Below are positions 42,444 through 51,849 of a stretch of DNA of 64,000 bases, piece by piece. The notes under the pieces were generated by a model, which saw only the letters and a program-made list of their open reading frames with translations, did not search any database and was not told where the DNA came from. Source of the stretch: Ilyonectria destructans (taxonomy: Eukaryota; Ascomycota; Sordariomycetes; Hypocreales; Nectriaceae); contig JAHEWK010000031.1 in the NCBI GenBank assembly GCA_020740775.1, positions 248,001-312,000 on the forward strand, given 5' to 3'. The translations under genes were made by a program, and so were the position numbers. Within the stretch, counting starts at the first letter, position 1. Each line of letters begins with the position of its first letter.

Positions 42444-42906
42444 CTTGATTGATGCTCGAATCGATGGTGTTTAAAGGCCCGTTCTGAAAGCCGAGTTGCC
42501 AATGCCGTCTTCGGCTCTGATTCGGACCGACCGATTGTGGTGCTTCTGGCCGTAAAGGTCACAATGACGCGCAGATTCCTGTTGAGAGGTGTTCTTCTTT
42601 ATCACCACGTCACAAAGTCGTATCTCGAATCGATTGTGATTAAAGGCCCCTTCTGAAAGTTCGGGAAATAGTTATTTATAATGGTCAGGGTGGTCTGGGC
42701 ATGCCGGTGGTCTGGGCCTAGACTCTAGTTGCCAATGCCGTCTTCGGCTCCGATTCGGAACGACCGAACGTCGGCCCGCTCAGATGACGTCAGCGCAAAG
42801 TTGTGGTGCTTCTGGCCGTCAAGGTCACAATAACGCGCAGATTCCTGTTGAGACGTCTCCTTCTTCATCACCACCTCACAAAGTCGTATCTCGAAAGGCA
42901 TCTGCA
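42444..42906. promoter_or_regulatory. Divergent promoter with duplicated module
   Basis: Between the MFS and SDR start codons a module is present twice in direct orientation, 42494-42629 and 42727-42895. Each copy runs from AGTTGCCAATGCCGTCTTCG to AAAGTCGTATCTCGAA; the second carries about 33 extra bases at 42768-42801. A shorter piece (CTCGAATCGAT.GTG.TTAAAGGCCC.TTCTGAAAG) also occurs twice, at 42453-42490 and 42623-42659. Each module contains clustered CGG/CCG triplets (TTCGGCTC.GATTCGGA.CGACCG) suited to a Zn2Cys6 regulator. A perfect CRE-type TGACGTCA lies at 42785-42792 in the extra segment. Confidence 0.75.
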
Positions 42907-44159
42907 ATGCTCCATCTCGAATCATTTGGCTTGTCTTCGCTGTTTTCTGTCGAGGGAAAAGTAAGTCGATGGCGGCGTAGAGCTGCAGCTGCTGACGTGT
43001 CTACTGTCAGACTGTGGTCGTAACCGGAGGAGGATCAGGACTCGGAAAAGGTATCTAGTTCTGTACGGCTGTTGCGTTGTGCCTCGCTCACATCCATCCT
43101 CCCTCAGCAATAGCCGGCGGTTTTGCCTTCAACGGCGCCAAGGTCTACATTGTGGGGAGAAGAGCCGATGTCCTCAACTCGGCGGCAGACGAGATCAATG
43201 CGGCGAGTCGAGGCAAGGTCATACCGTGAGCGATCCTTCCTTACCGTTTGCCAACCACCTCACTATCGCGAGTGCTGACTTCAATGAGACTACCCGGCGA
43301 CGTTGGCTCTAAACAAAGAGTCGATGAGTTCGTGACTGCGCTGCAGACGCTCGAGGACCACGTCGATGTATTGATCAATTGCGCTGGGATAAACCGTCCC
43401 TGGAAAGCCGAAGCATCAGAGTTTGACAGCCGACACAACGATCCCGATGCAGTCGAGAAGCTGTTGTGGCATGGTCTCGACGATGACGACTTTCAGTCGA
43501 CGTATTCAATTAATGTCAACGGTGTCTACTTTGTCAGCACGAGGATGGTTCCCCTCTTGCGAAAGTCATCAGCTCCGACCGTCATCGTCATTGCCTCGAT
43601 AGCAGGAATGATGCTACAGCGGCAAGTCATGACATATTATTTCGCTTGCGATGCCGAGGCTGATTGTCGCACAGAACAGTAGGAGCATTGTCGTACCCCA
43701 TCTCCAAAGTGAGTTCACGTCGTCTCCCCCGATCGGATCGACACTGATTGGCTACTTAGGCTGCGACACTACACTGTGCAAGTCTACTCGCCTCGCGATT
43801 CACACCGCAAGTTTGACGTCCCAGTACTCGAGGTTCTGTGTGCTGATGCGTCTTTCAACAGCTTCAAGATACGGGTCAACACGATTCTCCCCGGGATTTT
43901 CCCCTCGGAAATGACTGGCGTTTCTGCGAAACCTGATCTGAGCGATCTGATCGAGTCCAATCCCCAAGCGGCAAAGGCAGTGGCGCGATGCCCAGCTGGG
44001 CGAGCGGGATTAGAAACAGAGATAGTCGGGCCTTGCCTCCTTTTGGCTTCGGCGTCGGGCGGTTACATGAATAACGCGAGACTCACGATTGACGGGGGGC
44101 GCCTGATGGCGGCTGGATCAAACGACGGCGTTCGGATGGAGGATTGGACGTATGTTTAG
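42907..44159 (+). CDS. Short-chain dehydrogenase/reductase, 307 aa
   Basis: Seven exons: 42907-42960, 43011-43050, 43108-43225, 43289-43621, 43675-43708, 43760-43806 and 43862-44159. Introns 4 and 6 start GCAAGT, not GT; no GT donor in the right phase restores the conserved sequence (LQRTVGALSYPISK and RFTPFKIRVNTILPG), so both are read as GC-AG introns. The protein starts MLHLESFGLSSLFSVEGK. It has the cofactor loop TGGGSGLGKA, INCAG, the catalytic Ser in VIASIAG, Tyr-x3-Lys in SYPISK, and NTILPGIFPSEMTG, ending in DGGRLMAAG. It is a classical NAD(P)-dependent SDR of full length. Divergence from the MFS gene and the shared duplicated promoter suggest it acts on the imported compound or a derivative. 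Confidence 0.92.
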
Positions 44160-45471
44160 TATCAGCAATGTCGTGCCTTGACATGGCCATGAGAGAAGTT
44201 GGTCGGAGCACGAGGGTGCGTGGGGTGGTGCGGTATTGATGGTCTGTAGGGTAAAGTTCTCCGATCTTTGTTCGCCATCTATCTCGTCGTTTGCCATGGT
44301 TCGTTGGTGTCGTGCTCGAATCGTTTAGTCGCTAGGGTGAAATTGATCAGAGCTCGCACCGCATAAACCGGTCATGGCTATCCGTGGTGTCATTCCTGTG
44401 CGGAGCTGTGCGAGAATGCTCGCCTGTCTCTTGCTGAGGTCGTCGTACATGTGCCGAGTGTCATGGCCAGGCCAGGCAGCGTCGATTCTGCGCATGGATT
44501 CTCCGACCGTCGTCCACACCTGCGGAGTCGCTTTCCTCAGGCGCTCTTGGGCGTTCTGAACTGTTCTTCTGCTCAGTCTGACTCGGTCTTGGGCTACCGG
44601 TACTCGTCCCTCGTCAGTAGATTGCTGCGCCACCAATACCGACCAAATGATTTCTGGCCGATGCGCTGGTAGCACGCCGTCGCCTACACTCTACACTATC
44701 TCCTTGGCAGTGTAAATGCTTGTGGGTCTGCTGAGACAGGGGGAAAACCCAATCGGGTTGCAACGGATCTAGGGTACATGGGATCGCACTCAAATCAACT
44801 GGTGATACAGGTACCAGCGAGCTCCCTGAGTACAAATCGGTACATCACACTTATCACACCGGAAGCAGGTCTGCTTGGCCTGTGTTTACGATTGACGTCA
44901 CTCCGAGGTCCCGCGCGCCGCACAGGGGCCCTGTCCCCGCAACCCCTCAAGCATTTACACTGTCAAGGAGATTGCCTGTCGAGTCGCGCGTCCCACGGGG
45001 CTGGGATGTACTACGTAGTACAGTCCGGGGCCCCGTACCAGCCCCCCAGGATTACAACGCTAGTTCGAGACTTGCCCCGGTTTTATAGAGATACCTTATT
45101 GTTGGCACTGATATACCCTTAATGTAAGGTACCTTGCGGGGTAAATTGTGGCAAATTGAGAAGTATCGATCTACTAGGACCGACAAATCGGGGCATCTTC
45201 CGACGTTCGAGAGCCTATCAGTATGTATTCGCTATTCTAGGTGGCGATATGCCTAGGTACTGTCCACGAGCTAACATTTGTAATCCTGGGGGGCTGTAGG
45301 GAGTAGGGTCGGGTCGCTTCCAGCTCGCTTACAGGTGCGCCTTGGGCCGATGCTCGGCCGGCCCGAGGACTTGCCGACTCACTCGATCCGCGAGCGTGAA
45401 GCAGTACAAGTGGTAGTGACGCGTCTCAATCGGCAACAATTGTAAACACTCGAGACGTATTCTGAACTCTC
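44160..45471. other. Intergenic region between SDR and sialidase-like gene
   Basis: No gene is supported. It contains a 275-base MITE-like element (44698-44972, listed separately), a 12-base palindrome TACTACGTAGTA at about 45008, and the GC-rich promoter of the sialidase-like gene from about 45300. Confidence 0.45.
44698..44972. mobile_element. MITE-like element, 275 bp
   Basis: Inverted arms of 25 bases with one mismatch at 44698-44722 and 44948-44972 share CAAGCATTTACACTG and CAAGGAGAT on the complementary strand. The interior has no coding capacity. I could not fix a target duplication. Confidence 0.65.
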
Positions 45472-46982
45472 ATGCCACTTGTTTGCGCCCTCGCCATGTC
45501 TGCAGAGCACGCTCCCAGAGTCCCAACGTACGCCGAGTGCGCTCGCACCGACAAACCAGCGCTAGTCACTCCCGAGTCGGTCTCCAAGGATGATGAACGA
45601 GCTCCAGCGATCCACTGCACCAACATTGCCGTGGCTGGCCGTGTCAAGTATTCGACTTGGTTCGGAGGGTCTTACGAGGGCTCGATAGACACAAAGATCT
45701 GGTCAGTGCCCTCTCTTTCTCACCTTGAAGCTTGCGACCAGTCGCATTGGGGCTAAAGGACATATGGGCAGGTTCTCCAAAAATACCCATGGCAGTTGGA
45801 CCAAGCCTCGGGGAATCGCCGGCAATAAAGAAGGCGAGGAGATTGTCTACTGGAATCCGGTGCTCTTTATCCCGGACCGCTCTCGGCCGCAACAACTCCA
45901 CGTCTTTTTCAAAAAGTTTACGCCCATTCCCGTCTGGGTTACGTTCTGGACAAGCAGTGACGATGGTGGAGAGACGTGGTCTGTACCGAGAGAGCTTGTT
46001 CCCGGACCAGACGGAAAGGGGGGTAGAGGGCCGCAAAAGAATCCGCCCATGGTATTGAGCAATGGCGATTGGCTCTCGGCGGGCTCGTACGAGGTTACCA
46101 ACCCGCCGGGCAGTGAAGCCTACGGTGTATGGGTGCGTTCCCTTTAGCAGATTCCTCCCCTCCTCCCCCCGACAACCTCCAACCTCCCTCCCACCTCTCA
46201 AGGCAACGGCTCACCCTCGTTTGCAGGACGCTTGGTCTGACGTCGCGCCTAAACCCAGGCCCGGCGACGACTTTAAGCAAGGAGACAAGTGGATCCGGTC
46301 CCATCTCATCGAGCTCCCCTCTGATCGCGGAAAGGCCGACGGCAGCTTCCCCGGAGAGGGTGTCATTCAACCTGGGACATGGGAGTCCAAAGGCAAACCG
46401 GGACACTGTCACATGACGATGCGATCCAGTGTTGGGTGCATTATCCAAGCCGACTCCACCGACCATGGCCGAACGTGGGGGCCAGCGTATAGGACATCGC
46501 TGCCCAACAACAATTCGGGTCATTGCGTGACGACCTTGCGGGATGGACGAGTTGTCTGGTGAGTCTGCATTTTGACCGTGCAACGAGGTGTAGGACCTGA
46601 CGCAATCAAAGGGCCGGCAACTACCAGACGCAAAACTGGGGCCCGCGAACACCGCTGTGCCTTGCCATCAGCGAGGATGACGGCAAGACGTGGAAGCTTT
46701 GGGCAACGCTCGAGGACGCGCCTCCGCCTGATGATTTCAAGCGAGTCATTGCCTTGGAGACGGGAATCGTAAACGACGGGAGATCCGAGTTCTCGTGAGT
46801 GTCTTGGGGGGCTTTCGCTGACGAGCTAGCTGCTGGAATGAGGGGATGTTTGTTGGCTGACTAGCATACATAGGTACCCTTGCTTGACGCCTACCGAGGA
46901 AGATGACGAGGACGGGGTTTGGGTCTCGTGGACGTGGCAGCGACGAGGGATTATGATTGCCAGAGTCGTTGAGGGAAGATGA
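45472..46982 (+). CDS. BNR/Asp-box sialidase-like protein, 404 aa
   Basis: Five exons: 45472-45701, 45772-46132, 46227-46558, 46612-46794 and 46874-46982; introns 53-94 bases, GT-AG, phases sum to 405 codons. The product belongs to the BNR_2-type beta-propeller family: STWFGGSYEGSIDTKIWFSK, VYWNPVLF, and three Asp boxes, TSSDDGGETW (about residues 137-146), STDHGRTW (about 274-281) and ISEDDGKTW (about 327-335). A further PGHCHMTM/NNNSGHCVTTLRDGRVVW motif follows. Sialidase-fold proteins cleave or bind glycosides. A different start (internal Met 9, 45496) is possible. There is no signal peptide, so it is predicted to be cytosolic, unlike secreted fungal sialidases. Its place between an SDR and two Gfo/Idh/MocA genes suggests action on an imported conjugated sugar. 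Activity is inferred only from family. Confidence 0.9.
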
Positions 46983-47005
46983 TCGAGGTATCGTGGCGAT
47001 GCATG

Positions 47006-47233
47006 GCAGGGCGGTCGGTAGGTACGCACCCGGGTGCGCGATTACTGCTTATATAGCGGCGCGCATTCAGTTTGTGTGGAAGGCTTATATGAGCTCCTAT
47101 TATACTTAGATAACTCTAACTCCAATAGTATATGGCATAGTAGGACCTAATATAAGCCTTGTACACAAACTAGATACACACTATTATATAAGCCTTACAT
47201 ACGCACCCAAGTGCGTACCTACCAGCCGCCTGC
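47006..47233. mobile_element. Long-arm inverted-repeat element (MITE), about 230 bp
   Basis: The left arm (47006-47092) and the reverse complement of the right arm (47145-47233) align along about 88 bases. They share GGTAGGTACGCAC near the tips, then GGGTGCG, GCTTATAT, CAGTTTGTGT or TAGTTTGTGT, and AAGGCTTATAT. Differences are mostly C/T and A/G. Only about 50 bases separate the arms, so transcripts or single strands could fold into a long hairpin. It lies directly behind the sialidase-like gene. Confidence 0.75.
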
Positions 47234-47236
47234 ATA

Positions 47237-48027
47237 CTTTATTGGTGGGAGAGGTCTCTAGTGCAGACCACACCCGTCTGTAGGGTAGCGGCTAGAGAGG
47301 GATAAGGGATCAAGTAAGATAGCTCCAAAGCTATCTCCTGGGGGTTAAAGATAGCAGGAACAATCGCTCAATTACTTCTGTATCTCTATGAAAAGAGGGA
47401 AAAGAAAAATATCGTTATGAGCTGCTGCGACAGCTATAGTGGAAAGAGCGTATTGAGACTAAAGGTATCATATTAATTAAAGAAGGGAAAAAGTATACCG
47501 TCTTATTTTTCAAGCAGACCCAACACCTTAAGTAGGGACCTCCTAAGCAAGCTAAAGGCCTACCCTACGGTATTAAACTCCAGGTGGACTGTTGGCCCCA
47601 TCACAATACAGGACTCAAGCGCGGGTCAAGCCATCTTTAAGGTGCCAAACGGGTGTTGACTTGGGTATATAACCTCCTCTTACTATTCTTGTCCCGGGCC
47701 TCGTCTTCTTGGCTGGTGACGCTTCTCCAAACTCCTGCCTTGGCTTTGACTTGTATAAAGCTGATCCGGATAGTAAGCCCTCCAGACTCCCACGCTGCTG
47801 CGCCTTGATTGCGGCCTAGCAGACCTAGGAGGCAAGGTCGACACGTTTTCTCACCGTGGCCATGAGCTGAGCGGGGGAATCACGAGTGAAGAGAATGGCC
47901 GCACAGTCAAGTGGTGCTCGGCCTGGCCTAATGTGATTGTGATCGCGGCAACAGCAACAGGAACGACGACGATCAATGTATACATATGTTCGACTTTTGG
48001 CAGTATGCTCTATCGGTCCCTGCTAAT
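47237..48027. other. Intergenic, nothing recognised
   Basis: No coding frame beyond about 64 codons. TATAGTGG and poly-A/G tracts at 47380-47500 look like degraded repeat sequence. The convergent 3' ends of the sialidase-like and oxidoreductase genes border it. Confidence 0.4.
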
Positions 48028-49798
48028 CTACTGGCTCCTTTCGAACCCTTCTGCCAAGACCTTCAGAATGTTGCTCAGCATGCCAATCTCCTCCCGAGCT
48101 GAGAATGAAGTCAGCCTACTGCTCTAGCTGTGTCTGCTCTACTACTCACCGTCCAGCACGGTAGTCTTGATTTCTGCGTCGCCGCTCAGGCAGCGATGCA
48201 GCTCTTTGAACATTAACGTGTAGTAGTCTTCGTATGTCGGCCGGATCGTCTCTTCAGAAAAGTCCCCGTTGGGGTGCCTGGAGAGCGTAGTCGCGGTGAT
48301 GGGCAAACCTTTGATATACGGCCTGGACCTTAGCAATCCGGTTGACTGGGTTAATGGGATGGGAGACTCACGAGTCAAAGGCGAGCTTGTGTCGCTGGTA
48401 CTGAGCCAGGACCTCGACAGTCGCGTCCACAGACAAGACCGCATCCTCGCCAGACTAGGGCGGTCAGGATATTGAACGCGTTGCACACGATTTTGATACT
48501 GTGCGTTGGACTCACCTCATACGCAAGAACAAAGCCGTCGCTACGAGAAATGATTAGCACTGGGCCGGCTCCATGGCCTTGGCTTGGGGATCAACTTACT
48601 ACTGCAGCATAATGGACAAAAAGTTCCCTCGAGCACTTGGCACGGCTGCAATGACATGGCGAGGAAGACCAAACAGCTCTCGCATGAGGCCTAGGTCGTG
48701 CGGGGAGATGTGGAACTTGCAAGCCCGAATGTACTGCGCGACGGGCGATTGGTAGTCGAGGCCCGTGTACTCCTCGAATTGGCTCGTGGCGACTTGACGC
48801 CTCTTGGCCGAAGCCTCCTCAGGGATATCTGGAAACGGTGAGCGGACCAAGCATACACGTTGGGGCATTCGGAGAGACTTGCCCGAGAAACGTTGTGAGT
48901 AGGTGCCGCTCTGTGAGATGATACCGTCCTTGACCTACAGAAGCTCATTAGTGTCGAAACCATTGGCATCGAGTCAACATTACTCACCCTCGATGTAAAG
49001 TTGCGGAACCGGACTGGAGCAATCAGCAATGTTTGTAACCCTAAAAGAGTGCCCTACCATAGTTTATCTGGGCTGGATCCAGTTTGCCCACGGCCTCCTT
49101 GAACCTCAAGAACGCGGTCGCATATCGTCTCATGTAGCCGACAAAGACCAACTTGCCGGAAGCGAGGCGTGCGGCCTCGATATCGTCGGCTTCTCGCAAG
49201 GTCTGAGCCATGGGCTTTTCGATAAAGAGATGCTTGCCGGCTTCCAGACATTGTACTGCGTGTACGCCCTGGCTTTATATGAGCTAGTATTTGGGAGACG
49301 TCTGGCCGGGAATCTCCTTACGTGGAACTCGCTGAATGTTGAGCTCAGTATCGGCAGTGGCGCATACTCGACATGATTCGGGAAGGGCAACTCACTCGGA
49401 ATGACAGATCAATACCACATCCACGTCGGAGCACGCTGCCAGCATTTCCGGCCTGTTGAAGACGTGAGCACCCGGGGCATGCCTCTAATTTGACCCGACC
49501 TACACGTCTGTGAAGGTGCGGGGGATGTTGAACCTTCGCGCACAGTGCTCCACGGCTTGCTTCGAAACATCCACTATGGCCGTGACGTGGTACATGTGCG
49601 AGAGGAAGCCGAGGGTAGGCAGCTAGAGGCCAGATTCAGCTGGACAGGTTGCGACTGCACACACAAGACATGGGGAGCCTCACATGTGTGCACATTGCGA
49701 TCTCCCCCGCACCGATGACCTGCGCTGAGTGAGCTGGGCAGTCGACCGTGTCTGCCGCGATGACCTACAGCGACATTGAAAAGGCGACTGGTGGACAT
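48028..49798 (-). CDS. Gfo/Idh/MocA-family oxidoreductase, 375 aa
   Basis: Thirteen exons: 49798-49769, 49719-49684, 49622-49504, 49452-49396, 49331-49322, 49268-49058, 49013-48988, 48934-48883, 48828-48600, 48540-48516, 48454-48372, 48328-48150 and 48098-48028. Frame is kept throughout (376 codons). Intron 8 (48882-48829) begins GCAAGT, a GC-AG intron; the others are GT-AG. The N-terminal Rossmann domain reads FNVAVIGAGEIAM, then VTAIVDVSKQAVEHCARRF, DVVLICHSDEFH and GVHAVQCLEAGKHLFIEKP, where EKP holds the family's conserved Lys. The C-terminal alpha/beta domain follows (VRFRNFTSRVKDGIIS..., ending SNILKVLAEGFERSQ). Such enzymes use NAD(P) to oxidise or epimerise hydroxyl groups of sugars, inositols or sugar acids. 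It is divergent from a second member of the family, so two successive steps on one substrate are plausible. Confidence 0.92.
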
Positions 49799-50154
49799 GT
49801 TGACGCAGAGGGTTGCCGTTGATATGTTGGTACGCGTGAGCAAGCCGTCGAGTTGGGCTCTGCACAAATGACAAATGGCAGAATGACTGATTCCCTTGGG
49901 GATCAAGATAGGGATCAAGCAAGTTCAGGTGGATTGAGATTATTCAAGTCCGACAGGCCCGCACGGTCGGCCCGACGCCGAGATTCAGGTATGGAGAATA
50001 TCGGAGAGATGCCGGTCTGCCCTTCGGCTGCAGCTTTGTTGCCTCCCGCGGCATCAACCGGTCCGACAGCACCTTTCCTCGCCAACTTGATCTAGTCGAA
50101 TGGAATACCCAGGCTTTGCTATACACCAGATCATCACCTGTACTTGCATCAACG
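49799..50154. promoter_or_regulatory. Divergent promoter between two oxidoreductase genes
   Basis: 356 bases between the opposed ATGs. It contains several CGG/CCG triplets (for example CCGACGCCGAG near 49975, CTTCGGCTGCAG near 50026 and CAACCGGTCCG near 50057) that could be contacted by the zinc-cluster regulator at 51850-55113. No TATA box is evident. Confidence 0.4.
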
Positions 50155-51153
50155 ATGCGAATCGCCATTTTCGACGTCGGCCACTGGCATTTTCCCCTCT
50201 ACATTCCCGTCTTGACCGATCCTGGCATCACACTCGTCGGCATCTGCGATGGCGAGGGCTTTGCGGGTCCCGAAATGGCTCGCCGGCTCGACTGCCCGCT
50301 GCTGTCGCGCGACGAGTTGCTCCATCTCGACTTTGACTTCGCCATGATCTTCAGCCGGCACTCGGAGATGGCGGCGACGGCCCGGATGGTCATCGACAAA
50401 GGACGGCCCTTCCTGATTGAAAAGCCCTGTGGGCTGAACACGGCCGAGGTTGCTGCGCTGCGTCTAGCAGCGGACAAGGCTGGCCTCTTTGTCGCCGTCC
50501 CATTTATCCTGCGCGTGAGCGACTTGGCGCGCGAGCTCAGTCAGAGTGGATCGCTGTCGCCTGCTGGCTACCGACATCTGTCGTTTCGCTTCATTGTCGG
50601 ATCGTCGACTCGATACGAAACAAATGGCTGCAAGTGGATGCTTGCCAAAGCCACGGCTGGCGGTGGATCCGTCCTCAACGTCGGCGTGCACTTTTTCGAT
50701 CTCCTGGAATCGCTGACCGAAAGTCGAATCATGTCGGTCACGGCGCAAACGAGGACATTCCGCAAAGACATCGACATTGACGAATTGGCCATGTTTACAG
50801 TAACCATGGCGTCTGGCCAGATTGCCCATGTCCATACGGGATACCTGTACCCCGGCACGCCCGATGATCAGCGCGAGTTCGGCTTTTCCGTCTCTCACGA
50901 TGCTGCACATCTCCAGGGATTTGCCGACCAGATCGTTGTCAAGTCCGCCGACGGCGCGCTGCGGCACACGACTGTCGAGTACAACACCGATCAGTTCTAT
51001 CCCGTCTTTTTCCGCGACGCCCTCGCGCGTTGCCGCGCAGGCCGGCCGCCACTGGTCGGTCTCGAGGGGGCGCTGCGCGCATTGTCCGTCGTTGAGGCGG
51101 GATATCGTTCAGCTGAGCAGGGTGGCGCTCCGGTTGCGGTACCGCTGGTGTAG
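50155..51153 (+). CDS. Gfo/Idh/MocA-family oxidoreductase, 332 aa, intronless
   Basis: A single exon from the ATG at 50155; an open frame 13 codons longer has no family similarity. MRIAIFDVGHWHFPLYIPVL replaces the usual GxGxxG with a GHWH-type loop seen in a subset of this family. PFLIEKPCG carries the conserved EKP lysine. GGGSVLNVGVHFFDLLESL and a C-terminal beta-sheet domain follow, ending in GAPVAVPLV, with complete length for a short member. In contrast to the intron-rich neighbours it has no intron and is noticeably GC-rich, which may reflect separate origin, possibly bacterial. It diverges from the 13-exon paralogue and converges on the regulator gene. Substrate unknown. Confidence 0.92.
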   Translation: MRIAIFDVGHWHFPLYIPVLTDPGITLVGICDGEGFAGPEMARRLDCPLLSRDELLHLDFDFAMIFSRHSEMAATARMVIDKGRPFLIEKPCGLNTAEVAALRLAADKAGLFVAVPFILRVSDLARELSQSGSLSPAGYRHLSFRFIVGSSTRYETNGCKWMLAKATAGGGSVLNVGVHFFDLLESLTESRIMSVTAQTRTFRKDIDIDELAMFTVTMASGQIAHVHTGYLYPGTPDDQREFGFSVSHDAAHLQGFADQIVVKSADGALRHTTVEYNTDQFYPVFFRDALARCRAGRPPLVGLEGALRALSVVEAGYRSAEQGGAPVAVPLV

Positions 51154-51849
51154 GCGAAGCCGTCCTTGGAGACGTCGGTGGGCTGGCAAAGTTGAGAATC
51201 AAGTTACTGTCGCGCTTGTAGCTAAGGATGTAGTTTGAACATGGCTCCAGGTGTCAGACAATGTAGCACCATCGTTGTCGCAAGATTGTACTCTGCTTGA
51301 TCGTCTTGTCAGGCTTCAGTGCTTGTTGTGTTACCTATAGACGCGGCCTTGACTTCATCTTCATACGTCAGAGGAATGCAGAATGGTGGATGCCGCTACA
51401 TCAGGGGAATGCAAAAGGGTACAGGTCGCCTCGAGCACTTGACGATAGATGGCAACAAGGGTGCCGCATGCTGTAGTCAAATCCGCGAGCACGGTACCGA
51501 TGATTGCATACATGTACTGTATGCATGTATGCAGAGTAGCAATCCCACGCCCTCACCTCCGTCGTCTGTCTGGCCTTTACTCGGCAGCGAAAGTCAACTT
51601 CAGGCGTGACCTGACTTTCCGACATAACCCTCCTTCTCCAGCTGTCGTTCCAGGGCGATAATATCGCTGCACTCTTGCTCGACATGCTGGCTCGTTATAC
51701 AAGAGGCGCAGTCGGCATGTCCGAAAATACTCGAGCGAGAAAGCCCCCTCCCCCACTCGTCGTGGGCGGAATCCGGCATCGGGCCGATCAGTTTGTTTAA
51801 TGCAAACGACCCACGGAAGAGGACTGGTCCGCCGACATGGGTCCCGACG
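51154..51849. other. Convergent intergenic region
   Basis: About 700 bases between the stop codons of the oxidoreductase and the regulator. It contains direct repeats of CAG(A/G)GGAATGCA (51368 and 51401) and an alternating ATGCATGTATGCA tract near 51515. No gene is supported. Confidence 0.5.

Noticed and set aside
44325..44675. 116-codon minus-strand frame between the SDR and the sialidase-like gene
   Set aside because: Not family-like, and adjacent to a MITE; no intron or start context supports it.
48910..49080. Reading the oxidoreductase near 48828-48934 without the GC-AG intron
   Set aside because: The unspliced frame inserts about 18 unconserved residues between RFSG and DIPEEASAK; the GCAAGT donor gives a continuous family-like sequence.
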